From positions 1 through 64,000 of the forward strand of contig NZ_JALJYG010000009.1 of NCBI RefSeq assembly GCF_024170505.1: DNA of 64,000 nucleotides. Reading direction: 5' to 3'. The translations under genes and the position numbers were made by a program. The notes under the pieces are model-generated. The model was not told the origin of the DNA. It ran no database searches and worked only from the letters and a program-made list of their open reading frames with translations. This DNA comes from Methanocalculus alkaliphilus (GTDB taxonomy: Archaea; Halobacteriota; Methanomicrobia; Methanomicrobiales; Methanocorpusculaceae). Below, one piece after another: positions 26,377-36,139 of the stretch. Every line of letters begins with the position of its first letter. The first letter of the stretch is position 1.

Positions 26377-26991
26377 TTAGCGGGCGGACTTTGCGATCCG
26401 CTCAACCTCTTCTTTCTTTCCGACAGAGAAGCACTTTGAGTCGCCCTTTGCCGCTGCAATAAGCTCATCGGCGAGAACCTGTGATGCAGACCGCTTCGTC
26501 TTGTGCGAGCCTCTCCAGACGCCGGTTGCGATATACTTCAGCGCAGTGTTCACCCTGCGGATCGGTGCGGTATCGACCGACTTGGGGACATTGATACCAC
26601 CGTACTTCAGCCTGACCGTCTCCTCACGGGGTCCGGTGTTGCCGATTGCATCGACGAGAACCTGAATCGGGTTCTGCTTCGTCTTCTGGTTGATGATATC
26701 GAAGGCCTCCATGACGGTCCGCGTGCAGAGCTGCTTCTTGCCGGAGTTGTGCTCTACCTGCATCAGCCTGTTGATGAGCCGCTCGACGATCGCCATCGAG
26801 GACTTGGTAAACTGCTGCTGGGTGAGCCGGCCGCAGGAGTGCGGAACTGCCGTTGAGGTGATGGTGACGTACCGCTCAAGGCCCGGGTCCTTAATGACGA
26901 CTTCTGATGGATCCCACTTGTTGAAGAGGAGGATGGAGTTTGCAACAACCTGCTGCTCTTCTTCCTGTACCATGACTTCTTCTGTCACCAT
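26377..26991 (-). CDS. rps7: ribosomal protein uS7
   Basis: This small-subunit head protein binds the 3' major domain of 16S rRNA near the exit site. [15 protein letters not shown] and the final [25 protein letters not shown] are characteristic of archaeal uS7. The ATG at 26991 is preferred over the GTG six bases upstream because AGGTGATC directly precedes it and in fact contains the stop codon of rps12, giving tight translational coupling. About 204 residues, normal for archaea. Confidence 0.97.
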   Translation of the reverse strand: MVTEEVMVQEEEQQVVANSILLFNKWDPSEVVIKDPGLERYVTITSTAVPHSCGRLTQQQFTKSSMAIVERLINRLMQVEHNSGKKQLCTRTVMEAFDIINQKTKQNPIQVLVDAIGNTGPREETVRLKYGGINVPKSVDTAPIRRVNTALKYIATGVWRGSHKTKRSASQVLADELIAAAKGDSKCFSVGKKEEVERIAKSAR

Positions 26992-26993
26992 GA

Positions 26994-27422
26994 TCACCTG
27001 CGCGCCTTCTCCTTGCGTCCCATAACAAGTTCATTGAGTGAGACGTTGTTCACTGCGGTGACGACGAACCGGACACCGGGAATATCTCCCATGGAACGGC
27101 CCATACGACCGCCGATTCCCTCTACTGTGACCTCATCGTGTTCATCGATGAAGTTAATCGCACCGTCGCCGACCGCAAAGGCGGTCACCTGACGACCGTT
27201 CTTGATGAGCTGAACACGCACACACTTCCTGATAGCCGAGTTTGGCTGTTTTGCCTCGACACCGACCTTCTCAAGGACGATACCGCGTCCCTGTGGCGAT
27301 CCCTTCAGCGGATCGGCCTTCAGTTTGAGTTCAAGTGCACGGCGTGCGTATTTCGGATCACTCCAGCGGAACTTCTTTGAGTCGCGCTGAAGCTTTCTCG
27401 CTGCAAATTTTCCCTGTCCCAT
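26994..27422 (-). CDS. rps12: ribosomal protein uS12
   Basis: At 142 residues this is the decoding-centre protein of the small subunit. [19 protein letters not shown] and [14 protein letters not shown] are its conserved loops, and the first half has the archaeal/eukaryotic form ([17 protein letters not shown]). It heads the operon with rps7 and fusA. The ATG has GAGGT nine bases upstream and a TATA box about 70 bases upstream. Confidence 0.97.
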   Translation of the reverse strand: MGQGKFAARKLQRDSKKFRWSDPKYARRALELKLKADPLKGSPQGRGIVLEKVGVEAKQPNSAIRKCVRVQLIKNGRQVTAFAVGDGAINFIDEHDEVTVEGIGGRMGRSMGDIPGVRFVVTAVNNVSLNELVMGRKEKARR

Positions 27423-27491
27423 GTATATACCTCGATATGCTGGTTTTTGATCCGGTGGAGGTTCCAGAATCTGGAATACTTATTGCGCGGA

Positions 27492-27508
27492 GGTGTTTTA
27501 TATACTAT
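27492..27508 (-). promoter_or_regulatory. TATA box of the rps12-rps7-fusA operon
   Basis: Minus-strand ATAGTATATAAAACACC is a strong archaeal TATA element, about 70 bases before the rps12 start, predicting a leader of roughly 45 bases. On the other strand CTTATACAT (about 27553-27561) lies some 30 bases before queD and suggests a leaderless or nearly leaderless transcript for the preQ0 operon. Confidence 0.55.
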
Positions 27509-27587
27509 CCGCAGACCACACGTTCCTACATTCATGAGTGGTCTTCAATAATAACCTTATACATCCTCTCCGCCAACTGATAACCAC

Positions 27588-27992
27588 ATGTCCACCCGCA
27601 TCTACAAAGAGGTCCACTTCGATGCAAGCCACCGTCTGCTCCATTACGACGGGAAATGCGCCCGATTACACGGACACCGATGGCGCACCGAGGTCTGGCT
27701 CGAGGGGACTGTGGATCCACGGACGCAGATCCTCATTGATTACAATTGCATAAAAAAACTTGTTGAGATCTATGATCATCAGGTGATCCTCAATGCAGAG
27801 GACCCGATGGTCGCGTGCCTCTCGGAGTTCCAGGATGTCGTGGTAACAGACGGCGATCCGACGAGCGAGCTCCTGTGTGTCCTGATCGCCGATCAGATCG
27901 ATGAGGCATGCCGGATGATGGGCCTTGACTGCAGGATTACCACGGTCCGTGTATGGGAAGGGGCAACCTGCTACTCCGAGGTCTCCCGGTGA
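27588..27992 (+). CDS. queD: 6-carboxy-5,6,7,8-tetrahydropterin synthase
   Basis: This zinc enzyme turns dihydroneopterin triphosphate into 6-carboxytetrahydropterin, the second step towards preQ0. VHFDASHRLLHYDGKCARLHGHRW gives the three zinc histidines and the catalytic cysteine of the C-x3-HGH motif, written here as separate pieces in one continuous region near residues 8-30. With 134 residues it has normal length. It is followed by queE (overlapping by four bases) and queC, so the operon makes the base that archaea insert into tRNA as archaeosine. The transglycosylase is not in the window. Confidence 0.93.
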   Translation: MSTRIYKEVHFDASHRLLHYDGKCARLHGHRWRTEVWLEGTVDPRTQILIDYNCIKKLVEIYDHQVILNAEDPMVACLSEFQDVVVTDGDPTSELLCVLIADQIDEACRMMGLDCRITTVRVWEGATCYSEVSR

Positions 27993-28603
27993 GAGTCTCT
28001 GAGATCTTCGTCAGTTTCCAGGGAGAAGGGAGGGAGCAGGGGAAGCGCTGCACCTTCCTCCGGCTTGCGGGATGCAACCTCGCCTGCCGGTGGTGCGACA
28101 CCCCGGCGACGCAGGACCCCGCAGGTGGGGAGGAGCGCTCAGCAGATGCGATCCTCGATGAGATACGGTCACCGGGAGTCCGGCGGATCTGCATCACCGG
28201 CGGCGAGCCGCTCCTCCAGGCAGATGAACTCCTCCCCCTTCTCATGGACCTGGCAGGCGAGGGGTACAAAATCGATATCGAGACGAACGGCACGGTGCCG
28301 TTTGGTCCGGTGCTCCCCTGGGCGACGATCTGTATGGATATCAAGTGTCCGTCATCAGGAGAGGAGAGCGATCTCTCCCTCCTCCCCCTCATCCGGCCGG
28401 CTGATACCGTCAAGTTCGTCGTCGCTGATCAGGGAGATCTCGATTATGCCGCCGGGATACTCAGGGAGCACCCGATCGCCGGAGAGGTGATCATCTCCCC
28501 GGTTCATGGCGCAGACTACCATGCCGTGGCACAGGAGATCATCGGATGGACCCATGATATCCGGCTTCAGCTCCAGCTTCACAAACAGATAGGGATGCGA
28601 TAA
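27989..28603 (+). CDS. queE: 7-carboxy-7-deazaguanine synthase (radical SAM)
   Basis: This radical-SAM enzyme contracts the ring of 6-carboxytetrahydropterin to 7-carboxy-7-deazaguanine. The cluster motif is CNLACRWC (CX3CX2C), preceded by EIFVSFQGEGREQGK, which is diagnostic of the family, and followed by TGGEPLLQ. The GTG at 27989 was chosen because it overlaps the queD stop (GTGA) and gives the expected VRVSEIF start; the longer open frame adds 12 unlikely residues. About 204 residues, normal for the family. Confidence 0.94.
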   Translation: MRVSEIFVSFQGEGREQGKRCTFLRLAGCNLACRWCDTPATQDPAGGEERSADAILDEIRSPGVRRICITGGEPLLQADELLPLLMDLAGEGYKIDIETNGTVPFGPVLPWATICMDIKCPSSGEESDLSLLPLIRPADTVKFVVADQGDLDYAAGILREHPIAGEVIISPVHGADYHAVAQEIIGWTHDIRLQLQLHKQIGMR

Positions 28604-28604
28604 G

Positions 28605-29276
28605 ATGAAAGCAGTATGTCTCCTCTCAGGAGGGATGGACTCGGCCACCCTCGCGTATTATGCACGGGATATGGGATATGCACTCCTCCCCCTCCACATC
28701 AGGTACGGCCAGAGGACAGAGTCAAAAGAGCTTGGATGCGCCCGGAGGCTCGCCGCACGCCTGGATGCGGAGCCCCCGGTCGTCATCTCCCTCGACTACT
28801 TCAGGGTATTTGGCGCAAGCAGCCTCACCGATCCGGAGATGGCCGTCGAGCGCCATGAGGATGCATCGCCACAGCATCCGACCACCTATGTACCCTTCCG
28901 GAATGCGAACCTCCTCGCCATCGCCACAAGCTTTGCCGAGGCACGCGGTGCAGAGGCGATCTTCATCGGTGTCCAGGCAGGCGACTATGCAGGATACCCG
29001 GACTGCCGGCCGGAGTTCATCGAGGCATTCCGGAAGGTCATCGATCTCGGGACGATGACGGATACCCCGATACGCCTCTTCGCCCCCTTCGTCGGGATGA
29101 ACAAGACAGAGATCCTCAGGACCGGTTTTGCCCTTGATGTCCCCTATGAAGAGACCTGGTCCTGTTACGGGGAGGAGGAGCTCGCCTGTGGAACCTGCTC
29201 CTCCTGCCACTACCGGCTGGAGGCATTTGCAGAAACCGGCCGGCCGGATCCCATACAGTACCAGGAGCGGCAATGA
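28605..29276 (+). CDS. queC: 7-cyano-7-deazaguanine synthase
   Basis: This enzyme uses ATP and ammonia to make preQ0 from 7-carboxy-7-deazaguanine. It has the PP-loop LLSGGMDSATLAYYA at the N-terminus and the zinc site near the C-terminus: SCYGEEELACGTCSSC, with four cysteines. 223 residues, normal. It begins one base after the queE stop, so it is co-translated. Confidence 0.95.
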   Translation: MKAVCLLSGGMDSATLAYYARDMGYALLPLHIRYGQRTESKELGCARRLAARLDAEPPVVISLDYFRVFGASSLTDPEMAVERHEDASPQHPTTYVPFRNANLLAIATSFAEARGAEAIFIGVQAGDYAGYPDCRPEFIEAFRKVIDLGTMTDTPIRLFAPFVGMNKTEILRTGFALDVPYEETWSCYGEEELACGTCSSCHYRLEAFAETGRPDPIQYQERQ

Positions 29277-29770
29277 CGACGATCTACCAGGGGAAGAGGC
29301 TCTCGGTCGAGCTGCGGAGGGTGGACCTTCCAAACGGGACCAGCAGGGAGACGATCATCATCCACCCCGGCGGCGCCGTGGTGATGCTCCCCCGTGACGG
29401 CGATGACTGCTATCTCATCAGGCAGTATCGCCCGGCACTCGGGGATTATATCTACGAGGCACCCGCCGGGACGATGGAGGATGGGGAACGCCCCGAGGAG
29501 ACGGCAGACCGGGAGATGGTCGAGGAGACACGGCTCCGGGCAGGCACCCTCATCCCCCGGGGTGTCATCAACACGACCCCCGGATACACCGATGAGGTCC
29601 TCCACCTCTATGAGGCACGCGATCTCACACCGGCTGATCATCACCATCCCGACGAGGATGAGGTGATAGAGGTCATCCGCCTCCCATTTGCCGAGGCTGA
29701 GGAGATGGCTCGGGACGGGCGGATCACTGACGCAAAGACGATCTGCCTCCTCTTCCGCTGCCGCGACTGA
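29273..29770 (+). CDS. Nudix hydrolase, ADP-ribose pyrophosphatase-like
   Basis: The 165 residues include the complete Nudix box: G-TMEDGE-RPEETADREMVEET, which binds the metal and positions the pyrophosphate. The preceding YEAPAGTMEDGE and later TTPGYTDEVLHLYEA are as in ADP-ribose pyrophosphatases. It overlaps queC by four bases, so it is the fourth gene of the preQ0 operon. Whether it acts in that pathway or merely shares the promoter is unknown; its substrate could also be another nucleoside diphosphate derivative. Confidence 0.88.
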   Translation: MTTIYQGKRLSVELRRVDLPNGTSRETIIIHPGGAVVMLPRDGDDCYLIRQYRPALGDYIYEAPAGTMEDGERPEETADREMVEETRLRAGTLIPRGVINTTPGYTDEVLHLYEARDLTPADHHHPDEDEVIEVIRLPFAEAEEMARDGRITDAKTICLLFRCRD

Positions 29771-29836
29771 GGAATACTCACCTTTATTGGATGAGAAAGA
29801 AAAATTATGAACAGTTTTTAATGGTGACTGACCCCC

Positions 29837-31114
29837 ATGGCTGAGACAGAACAGACAGGAAAGGATGAGGCACGGCGCCGGTATGAGTTCAGGAAGATGC
29901 TTGAACGACTCCAGGAGAAGGAGGGGAGCGGAACTGAACTCATATCACTGTACATCCCCCCGGATAAACAGATATACGATGTGACGGCACAGCTCCGCGA
30001 CGAGTTTGGCCAGTGTGCGAACATCAAGAGCAAACAGACGAAGACGAATGTCCAGAGCGCCCTCTCCTCTATCCTCGCACGGTTAAAGAATGTCAAAAGC
30101 CCTCCACCACACGGGATGGCGGTATTCTCGGGTGCTGTCAATACCGGAGGGGACAAGAGCACGTTTGAGACGATCATCGTCGACCCCCCCGAGCCGCTTG
30201 GTACCTATCTGTACCGGTGCAGCTCAAGCTTCGAGCTTGAGCCTCTCAGGCAGATGCTGGAGGAGAAGTTCGTCTATGGCCTCCTCGTCCTGGATCGGCG
30301 GGAGTCGTACTGGGGGTTCCTCCGTGGAAACAGGATCGAGCCGATCAGCGGAACGACCTCCACGGTTCCGGGGAAACAGCGGAAAGGTGGTCAGTCGGCG
30401 GCCCGTTTCGAGCGGCTCCGTCTCATCGCCATCAATGAATACTATAAGAAGGTCGGAGAGCGTGCAAGCGAGACCTTCCTTGCGGAGAAGGACTTCTTTG
30501 AACGGTTCAAAGGAGTGCTCATCGGGGGGCCGACACCGACGAAGGAGGAGTTTGCCGCCGGCGACTATCTCCATCATGAGGTGAAGAAGAAGATGCTCGG
30601 CCTCTTCGATGTGGCATATACCAATGAGAGCGGCCTTGCCGAACTCGTCGATGCCGCCGGGGAGGCCCTCAAGGGTGTCGACCTGATGCGGGAGAAGGCG
30701 ATCATGTCGAAGTTCTTCAAGGAGCTGACGAAGGACAATGGTGTCGCCGCATATGGTGAGGAGAGCATCAGGAAGAACCTGGAAGCGGGAGCGGTCGATA
30801 TCCTCCTCCTCTCGACAAAGCTCCGTGAGTCACGCCTTGAGATACGGTGCGGAGCCTGTGGATATACGGAAGAGCGGACCATCCGGATGGAGCCGGGGAA
30901 GAAGGTCTCTGATATCGACTTTGGGAACTGCCCGAAATGCACATCGCCGCTCATCCTTGATGCCGAGACCGATATTATCGAGGAGCTGACGAACCTTGCC
31001 GATCAGAGCAGCACCACCGTTGAGATCATCTCCGACGACTTTGAGGAGGGGGCGATGCTCGTCAACGCATTCGGTGGAATCGCCGCGATACTACGATACA
31101 GGACGGGATTATAG
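29837..31114 (+). CDS. prf1: peptide chain release factor aRF1
   Basis: This is the archaeal class I release factor, reading all three stop codons. Seen in order: the N-terminal decoding domain with the NIKS-like element ANIKSKQTKTNVQSAL, the GGQ motif as KGGQSAARFERLR near residue 185 (peptidyl-tRNA hydrolysis), and a C-terminal domain with a zinc-ribbon-like CGACGY...CPKC insertion. 425 residues, normal. GGTGACT precedes the ATG. The argS start follows directly, so the two are coupled. Confidence 0.97.
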   Translation: MAETEQTGKDEARRRYEFRKMLERLQEKEGSGTELISLYIPPDKQIYDVTAQLRDEFGQCANIKSKQTKTNVQSALSSILARLKNVKSPPPHGMAVFSGAVNTGGDKSTFETIIVDPPEPLGTYLYRCSSSFELEPLRQMLEEKFVYGLLVLDRRESYWGFLRGNRIEPISGTTSTVPGKQRKGGQSAARFERLRLIAINEYYKKVGERASETFLAEKDFFERFKGVLIGGPTPTKEEFAAGDYLHHEVKKKMLGLFDVAYTNESGLAELVDAAGEALKGVDLMREKAIMSKFFKELTKDNGVAAYGEESIRKNLEAGAVDILLLSTKLRESRLEIRCGACGYTEERTIRMEPGKKVSDIDFGNCPKCTSPLILDAETDIIEELTNLADQSSTTVEIISDDFEEGAMLVNAFGGIAAILRYRTGL

Positions 31115-32782
31115 ATGTACTTTGAGACAGTTGAACGGATCAGCCGGATACTGAAGGCATGCACCGGTGAGGACGAGCCGCTCCTCGTCGATGGAGGGGA
31201 CCATGCGGATATCGCATCGACGATCGCCTTCTCCCTTGCAAAGAAGCAGAAGAGGGCACCTGCACAGATAGCAGCCGACCTTGCAGAGAAGATACAGGCG
31301 ATGCCCGAGGCGGAGGGGATGGGGGTCCTCGCCGTCGGGCCGTACCTGAACTTCACCTTCGGGACGGACTATATCGCCGGATCGGTCGCCGCCGCCCAGA
31401 TTCCGGGGTATGGCAACCTCCAGAAGAAGCATGAGCGGGTGCTGATCGAGCATACAAGTGCCAATCCCAACGGCCCCCTGCATGTCGGCCATATCAGAAA
31501 CACCATCATCGGCGACTCGCTCGCCCGGGCGTTCCGCAAAGCCGGCTATCCGTCCGAGGTGCAGTACTATCTCAATGATATGGGCCGCCAGATCGCCATC
31601 GTCGTCTGGGGGCTGGAGAACCTTGGGATCGTTCGGAACGAAGGGGAGAAGCCGGATCATTACATCGCCCGCGTCTATATCCAGGCAAATCGTGCCATCG
31701 AGGCAGATCCATCGATCGGATCTGAGATTGAGCGATTGATGCGCGAGATCGAGCGGGGGGAGAAGAAGGCGGAGGAGAGCTTCCGCACGGCGGTCGATAC
31801 CTGTATGGAGGGGATCAGGGAGACGCTCCTTGCCCTCAATACCGTCCATGACCGGACCGTCAGGGAGAGTACATTTGTCAGGATCGGCGATATGGAACGG
31901 GCACTCGTCACCCTCTCCCGGCTGGATGAGGCCGAGAATGACGGTGAGCTCTTCTCCCTCAACCTGGCGGCATTCGGGTTTGAGAAGAAGTATGTCCTCC
32001 GGCGTGCGGATGGAACAAGCGTCTATGCAGCCCGTGATATCGCCTACCATATCTGGAAGGACAGAAACTATGACCGCGTCATCGATGTCCTCGGAGCCGA
32101 CCACAAACTGATCGGAGCACAGCTCTGCGCAGCCATGAAGCTGATGGGGGAGCGGCCACCCGAGATCCTCCACTTCGAGTTCGTCTCGCTCCCGGAGGGG
32201 TCGATGAGCACCCGTGCAGGGAAGTTCATCACCGCCGATGAGCTGATCGGTGAGGTGACCATCCGCGCCCTTGAAGAGGTGACGAAGCGGCGGCCGGAGC
32301 TATCAGAGGAGGAGCGTGCCGCGATTGCCCGGTCGGTCGCCATCGGTGCGATCCGGTATGATATCGTCCGGGTCTCGCCGGAGAAGAGCACCGTCTTTGA
32401 CTGGAAGGCTGCACTCGACTTCGAACGGCAGAGCGCCCCGTATATCCAGTATGCCCATGCACGGGCATCGTCCATCCTTGCAAAAGCCGGGGAGTTTGAG
32501 GAGGTGTACGAGTATGAGGAGCCGCATGAGATCGCCCTTGCAAAGGCGATTGCACGGTTCCCGGCGGTCCTCGATGCCGTCGTCACCGATCTCCGGCCCC
32601 ACCTTCTTGCAACCTATATCCGGGATCTCGCCGACCTCTTCAACACCTTCTACCGGTTTGTCCCTGTGCTGAAGGCAGAGGGCCGGAGCCGGGATGCACG
32701 GCTCTGCCTGGTGCGGGCGACGAAGAACACGCTGAAAGAGTCGCTTCTGACCCTCGGTATCGATGCACTCGAAAGCATGTGA
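31115..32782 (+). CDS. argS: arginyl-tRNA synthetase
   Basis: A class I synthetase of 555 residues, charging tRNA-Arg. The ATP site HIGH motif is in SANPNGPLHVGHIRN near residue 115, and the KMSKS loop is replaced by SMSTRAGKF near residue 360, as is common for ArgRS. The N-terminal additional domain and the C-terminal anticodon domain (EGRSRDARLCLVRATKNTL) are present. The ATG immediately follows the prf1 stop. The 3' end overlaps the next gene by 20 bases. Confidence 0.97.
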   Translation: MYFETVERISRILKACTGEDEPLLVDGGDHADIASTIAFSLAKKQKRAPAQIAADLAEKIQAMPEAEGMGVLAVGPYLNFTFGTDYIAGSVAAAQIPGYGNLQKKHERVLIEHTSANPNGPLHVGHIRNTIIGDSLARAFRKAGYPSEVQYYLNDMGRQIAIVVWGLENLGIVRNEGEKPDHYIARVYIQANRAIEADPSIGSEIERLMREIERGEKKAEESFRTAVDTCMEGIRETLLALNTVHDRTVRESTFVRIGDMERALVTLSRLDEAENDGELFSLNLAAFGFEKKYVLRRADGTSVYAARDIAYHIWKDRNYDRVIDVLGADHKLIGAQLCAAMKLMGERPPEILHFEFVSLPEGSMSTRAGKFITADELIGEVTIRALEEVTKRRPELSEEERAAIARSVAIGAIRYDIVRVSPEKSTVFDWKAALDFERQSAPYIQYAHARASSILAKAGEFEEVYEYEEPHEIALAKAIARFPAVLDAVVTDLRPHLLATYIRDLADLFNTFYRFVPVLKAEGRSRDARLCLVRATKNTLKESLLTLGIDALESM

Positions 32783-33659
32783 TGCCCTGCGCAGGCAGGG
32801 ATACAACTTCATCTCCCCCCTCTCTTCTGCCGCGGTCAAACCGTGTCTCTGGAGCAAGCGTGCCCTGGCCGGGGGAGATATGTGTTATAAACACCAGTTT
32901 TACGGTATCGAGAGCCACCGGTGCATCCAGATGACACCGACACTCCGGTGCAACCAGCGCTGCCTCTTCTGCTGGCGATCCCATGAGCTGCCGGCAGAGG
33001 AGGAGAAGGAGCTCCTGCCGGAGGAGATCGTCGCCAGTGTCAGAAAACTCCATAAAAAAGGGCTCTCAGGATACAAAACCCATGCCGGCACGACAGAGGA
33101 ACGATGGCAGGAGGCGACGGAGAGGCCAAACCAGGTCGCCATCTCGCTCTCGGGTGAGCCGACCTGCTACTCCCACCTCCCCCAGCTTGTTGATCAGTTC
33201 ATGGAGACGGGCCATACCGTCTTTGTCGTCTCAAACGGAACCCGTCCGTGGGTCATCCGGGATCTCCATCCCACCCAGCTCTATATCTCGCTCGATGCGC
33301 CGGACGAGGAGACCTACCGGCTGGTATGCCGGCCGATGGGCGATTATTGGGGGCGGATCCAGGAGAGCCTCTCGTATCTGGCTACCCGGCGATCCGCTCT
33401 CCGGGTGACGGTTGTCAAAGGGATCAACGATCACTCGCCGGAGAAGTACGGGCGGATCATCCGTGATGCCGCCCCGACGTTTGTCGAGATCAAAGGATAT
33501 ATGTATCTCGGATACAGTCGAAGCAGATTAGCAGCAGAGCAGATGCCCGACCATGCATATCTCCGATCCTTCGCCGAGGAGGTCGGCCGCCATGCCGGAT
33601 ACAGGATACGGGATGAGAGTCCCGTCTCCCGGGTCGTCTGCCTTGAGGAGGAACCATGA
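32763..33659 (+). CDS. taw1: tRNA 4-demethylwyosine synthase (TYW1/Taw1)
   Basis: This radical-SAM enzyme condenses a two-carbon unit of pyruvate onto N1-methylguanosine-37 of tRNA-Phe. The radical-SAM cysteines are in [11 protein letters not shown] (CX3CX2C) near residue 62, and further cysteines occur upstream (KPCLWSKRA and [12 protein letters not shown]) where TYW1 binds its second cluster. [18 protein letters not shown] and [12 protein letters not shown] are typical of TYW1. 298 residues, as in archaea, which lack the eukaryotic flavodoxin domain. Overlaps with both neighbours suggest one transcript with argS and sepS. Confidence 0.95.
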   Translation: MHSKACDALRRQGYNFISPLSSAAVKPCLWSKRALAGGDMCYKHQFYGIESHRCIQMTPTLRCNQRCLFCWRSHELPAEEEKELLPEEIVASVRKLHKKGLSGYKTHAGTTEERWQEATERPNQVAISLSGEPTCYSHLPQLVDQFMETGHTVFVVSNGTRPWVIRDLHPTQLYISLDAPDEETYRLVCRPMGDYWGRIQESLSYLATRRSALRVTVVKGINDHSPEKYGRIIRDAAPTFVEIKGYMYLGYSRSRLAAEQMPDHAYLRSFAEEVGRHAGYRIRDESPVSRVVCLEEEP

Positions 33660-35242
33660 GATTTGATCCGGAAGAGTTCAGGAGACGCGGGAAAGAGGAT
33701 TTTGAAGGGGCATGGCATGCCGGGACGACGGTGCTCTCAAAGCCGCCGTCCGGCCGGAAGTACCCCCGGTACACCTATACCCGTGCAGAACCGCACCCGG
33801 TCTTTGATACCATCCAGAGACTGCGGCAGGCATATCTTTCGATGGGTTTTTCCGAGGCGATGAACCCGGTCATCGTGGAGGAGCAGGAGGTATACCGGCA
33901 GTTCGGACCCGAGGCGATGGCTGTTCTTGATCGCGTCTTCTATCTCGGCGGCCTGCCACGGCCGAATGTCGGGATAGCGCGGAAACAGATCGAGGAGATC
34001 GAGGCGATTGCCGGGATAGCCATCACTTCTGAGAAGGAAGAGGCGCTCCGGACAACCCTTCATGCCTACAAGAAGGGCGACTTCGATGGCGATGATCTCG
34101 CCCATGAGATGGCGGCGGTCCTTGCTATCGATGATGCGGTCGTCGTCCATATCCTCGATGCGGTCTTCCCCGAGTTCCGTGAGCTCGCCCCCGAGTCATC
34201 CCGGTCCACCCTCCGGTCGCATATGACGAGCGGCTGGTTCATGTCCCTTGAAGAGTGCTGGAACCGGATGCCCCATCCGATCCGCCTCTTCTCGATCGAC
34301 CGGTGCTTCCGGCGGGAGCAGGAGGAGGGGGCGACCCGCCTGATGAGCTACCACTCCGCATCCTGTATCGTCGCAGATCCGGATGTCACCATCGATGAGG
34401 GGATGGCGGTTGCCGAAGGGCTGTTATCCGCATTCGGGTTCACCGACTTTGAGTTCCGGCCCGATGAGAAGCGGTCGAAGTACTATATGCCGGGAACGCA
34501 GACCGAGGTCTATGCCCGCCACCCGGTCCATGACTGGGTGGAGGTGGCGACTTTTGGGATCTACTCCCCGTCCGCCCTCGGCGGATATGGTGTCGGCATC
34601 CCGGTGATGAACCTCGGCCTTGGTGTCGAGCGGCTTGCGATGATCATCCATAACGCCGATGATGTCCGCAAGCTCAGCTACGCCCAGTTCTATCCGCCGG
34701 TGCTCAGTGACCGGGATCTCGTCCGTGCCATCTCCGTCCGTGAGGAGCCGGCGACGGAGACGGGCCGGGTGCTTGCAGAGGCGATTGCGGCGGTTGCCAC
34801 CGAGCATGCGGCCGACCCGTCCCCCTGCTCATTCCCGGCGTGGTCGGGTGAGATCGCCGGAACCACCGTCGATGTCACGGTCACTGAGCCGGAGGAGAAC
34901 TCAAAGCTCCTTGGGCCGGCCTGCGGAAATGAGATCTTCATCCACGAGGGGGCGATCCTCGGGGTGCCGGATACCGAGAAATTTGCAAAGATCAGGGCGG
35001 ACGGCACCCCGACGGGCATCCGGTTCATCGATACAGTCGCACTCCTCGCCGCCGCCAGGATCGAAGAGGCGGCACGGTGCGGGGAAGGGACGACGGTGCA
35101 GGTGAAGATGGCAAAGCTCCCCTCGGATGTGAATATCCGGATCGCCGATCATGCGATGCGGTTTGCCACCGATAATCACAAGAAGATCGATCTCCGGGGT
35201 CCTATCTTTATGACGGTGGAGAGCCGGGTGCAGGGAGAATAG
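33656..35242 (+). CDS. sepS: O-phosphoseryl-tRNA synthetase (SepRS)
   Basis: SepRS attaches O-phosphoserine to tRNA-Cys; SepCysS then converts it to cysteine. This indirect route is largely confined to methanogens and relatives, so the gene is a strong lineage marker. The 528 residues begin [16 protein letters not shown] and contain [18 protein letters not shown], the class II motif 2 region [19 protein letters not shown] near residue 215 and motif 3 [11 protein letters not shown] near residue 320. The ATG overlaps the taw1 stop by four bases. SepCysS is not in the window. Confidence 0.97.
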   Translation: MRFDPEEFRRRGKEDFEGAWHAGTTVLSKPPSGRKYPRYTYTRAEPHPVFDTIQRLRQAYLSMGFSEAMNPVIVEEQEVYRQFGPEAMAVLDRVFYLGGLPRPNVGIARKQIEEIEAIAGIAITSEKEEALRTTLHAYKKGDFDGDDLAHEMAAVLAIDDAVVVHILDAVFPEFRELAPESSRSTLRSHMTSGWFMSLEECWNRMPHPIRLFSIDRCFRREQEEGATRLMSYHSASCIVADPDVTIDEGMAVAEGLLSAFGFTDFEFRPDEKRSKYYMPGTQTEVYARHPVHDWVEVATFGIYSPSALGGYGVGIPVMNLGLGVERLAMIIHNADDVRKLSYAQFYPPVLSDRDLVRAISVREEPATETGRVLAEAIAAVATEHAADPSPCSFPAWSGEIAGTTVDVTVTEPEENSKLLGPACGNEIFIHEGAILGVPDTEKFAKIRADGTPTGIRFIDTVALLAAARIEEAARCGEGTTVQVKMAKLPSDVNIRIADHAMRFATDNHKKIDLRGPIFMTVESRVQGE

Positions 35243-35268
35243 GCAATATTTTTTATTTAAATAAAGAT

Positions 35269-35562
35269 CTACGCATAGATAACATCCCTCAGAATCGGCT
35301 CGCGGATGAGGGGCTTCAGTGCCGCTTCCGTTACGAGATCGACCTTCCGACCGAAGAGATCTTCAAGATAGAACTTGACACCCATGAAGTTGTCAAAGGT
35401 CTTCTTCCCCTCTTCAAATGAGACGAGTATGTCAATATCGCTCAGAGGCCGCTCCTCTCCGCGTGCAAAAGATCCAAAGATGCCGATCCTGGCAATACCA
35501 AAGCGCTCTTTCAGGAGAGGTTCGTGCCTGCGCAGGAGATCAAGGGCATTCATTTTCTTCAC
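35269..35562 (-). CDS. MNT-type minimal nucleotidyltransferase, orphan
   Basis: 97 residues with the motif IFGSFARGEERPLSDIDILV, including both catalytic aspartates, and a third acidic residue in RKVDLV. The family usually acts as antitoxin to a HEPN RNase, but no HEPN gene is next to it: sepS ends 26 bases downstream and a mobile-element remnant lies upstream. It is related to the MNT gene at 21290 but not a recent copy. Possible roles are an antitoxin without toxin or a stand-alone AMP transferase. Confidence 0.82.
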   Translation of the reverse strand: MKKMNALDLLRRHEPLLKERFGIARIGIFGSFARGEERPLSDIDILVSFEEGKKTFDNFMGVKFYLEDLFGRKVDLVTEAALKPLIREPILRDVIYA

Positions 35563-35576
35563 GATCTAACAGGCAG

Positions 35577-35790
35577 GAAGCCCACGACTTCAGTCGTGGG
35601 GGGAATGCCGTTAAATCTAAATATTCAATAGTCGATGCTAATGTGTGCAAGGCACTTCCTCTAGGGAGACAACGGTTATCATGCACATATCTACGGGCTG
35701 TCTATCAACCAGCCTATCGCACTCCGCTCTGTTCCAACCCGGATCAGAGAGATGGAAGGGCAAACCAACGACTTTAGTCGTTGGTAGTTG
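35577..35790. mobile_element. transposase-less IS200/IS605-like element with two related hairpins
   Basis: At one end CCCACGAC-TTCA-GTCGTGGG (35581-35600) and at the other CCAACGAC-TTTA-GTCGTTGG (35765-35784) form perfect 8-bp stems sharing the core ACGACTTNAGTCGT. Hairpins of this kind mark the ends of IS200/IS605/TnpB elements, which are recognised as single strands. About 165 bases lie between them with no transposase or tnpB reading frame. This is either a non-autonomous element (PATE/MITE) moved in trans, or an element whose gene was deleted. A guide-RNA-like remnant in the middle cannot be excluded. Confidence 0.6.
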
Positions 35791-35826
35791 ATAACAACGA
35801 CTCTTTGGTGGTTTTTGTAGTAAGAG

Positions 35827-36129
35827 CTATCCCGACTCTGGTTCTGAGGCGGATAGCAACTCCACTTCACCTCTCTGCTGCCTGACTGATATTACCTCGA
35901 TGATCAGGCGGTTGTGGAGAATAAAGAAGATGAGACGGTAGTTGCCGGAATGCATCCGGTACCGTGGAAGAACGACGCATGATTCCCTGAGTTTTCGGAC
36001 ATTATACCGATGGTAATCAAGGCCATCTGCAAACCCTTCCAGATCGTCAAGAACTGCTGATACAGACTCCGCTGGCATCTCCCCGATCTTTTGTTCCACA
36101 CGGTATGAGACATGGATTCTGTATTTCAT
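35827..36129 (-). CDS. RelE/ParE-superfamily toxin
   Basis: About 100 residues from the ATG at 36129, which has GGAGAC four bases before it. The C-terminal half, with RYRMHSGNYRLIFFI, RLIIEVISVRQQRGEV, is typical of RelE-type mRNA interferases; the arginines and the late basic residues could form the active site. It follows the ribbon-helix-helix gene by ten bases, the usual antitoxin-first order. RelE toxins cut mRNA at the ribosome; whether this one is active is not shown. A longer open frame upstream overlaps the antitoxin and is unlikely. Confidence 0.72.
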   Translation of the reverse strand: MKYRIHVSYRVEQKIGEMPAESVSAVLDDLEGFADGLDYHRYNVRKLRESCVVLPRYRMHSGNYRLIFFILHNRLIIEVISVRQQRGEVELLSASEPESG

Positions 36130-36139
36130 TGCGGTCTCC

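Noticed and set aside
27423-27587. A preQ1-type riboswitch before the queD operon.
   Set aside because: The predicted transcript starts almost at the ATG, leaving no leader for a riboswitch, and no pseudoknot-like motif was seen.
31109-32173. A 354-codon minus-strand frame opposite argS.
   Set aside because: Antisense of a conserved synthetase; composition is unlike a real protein.
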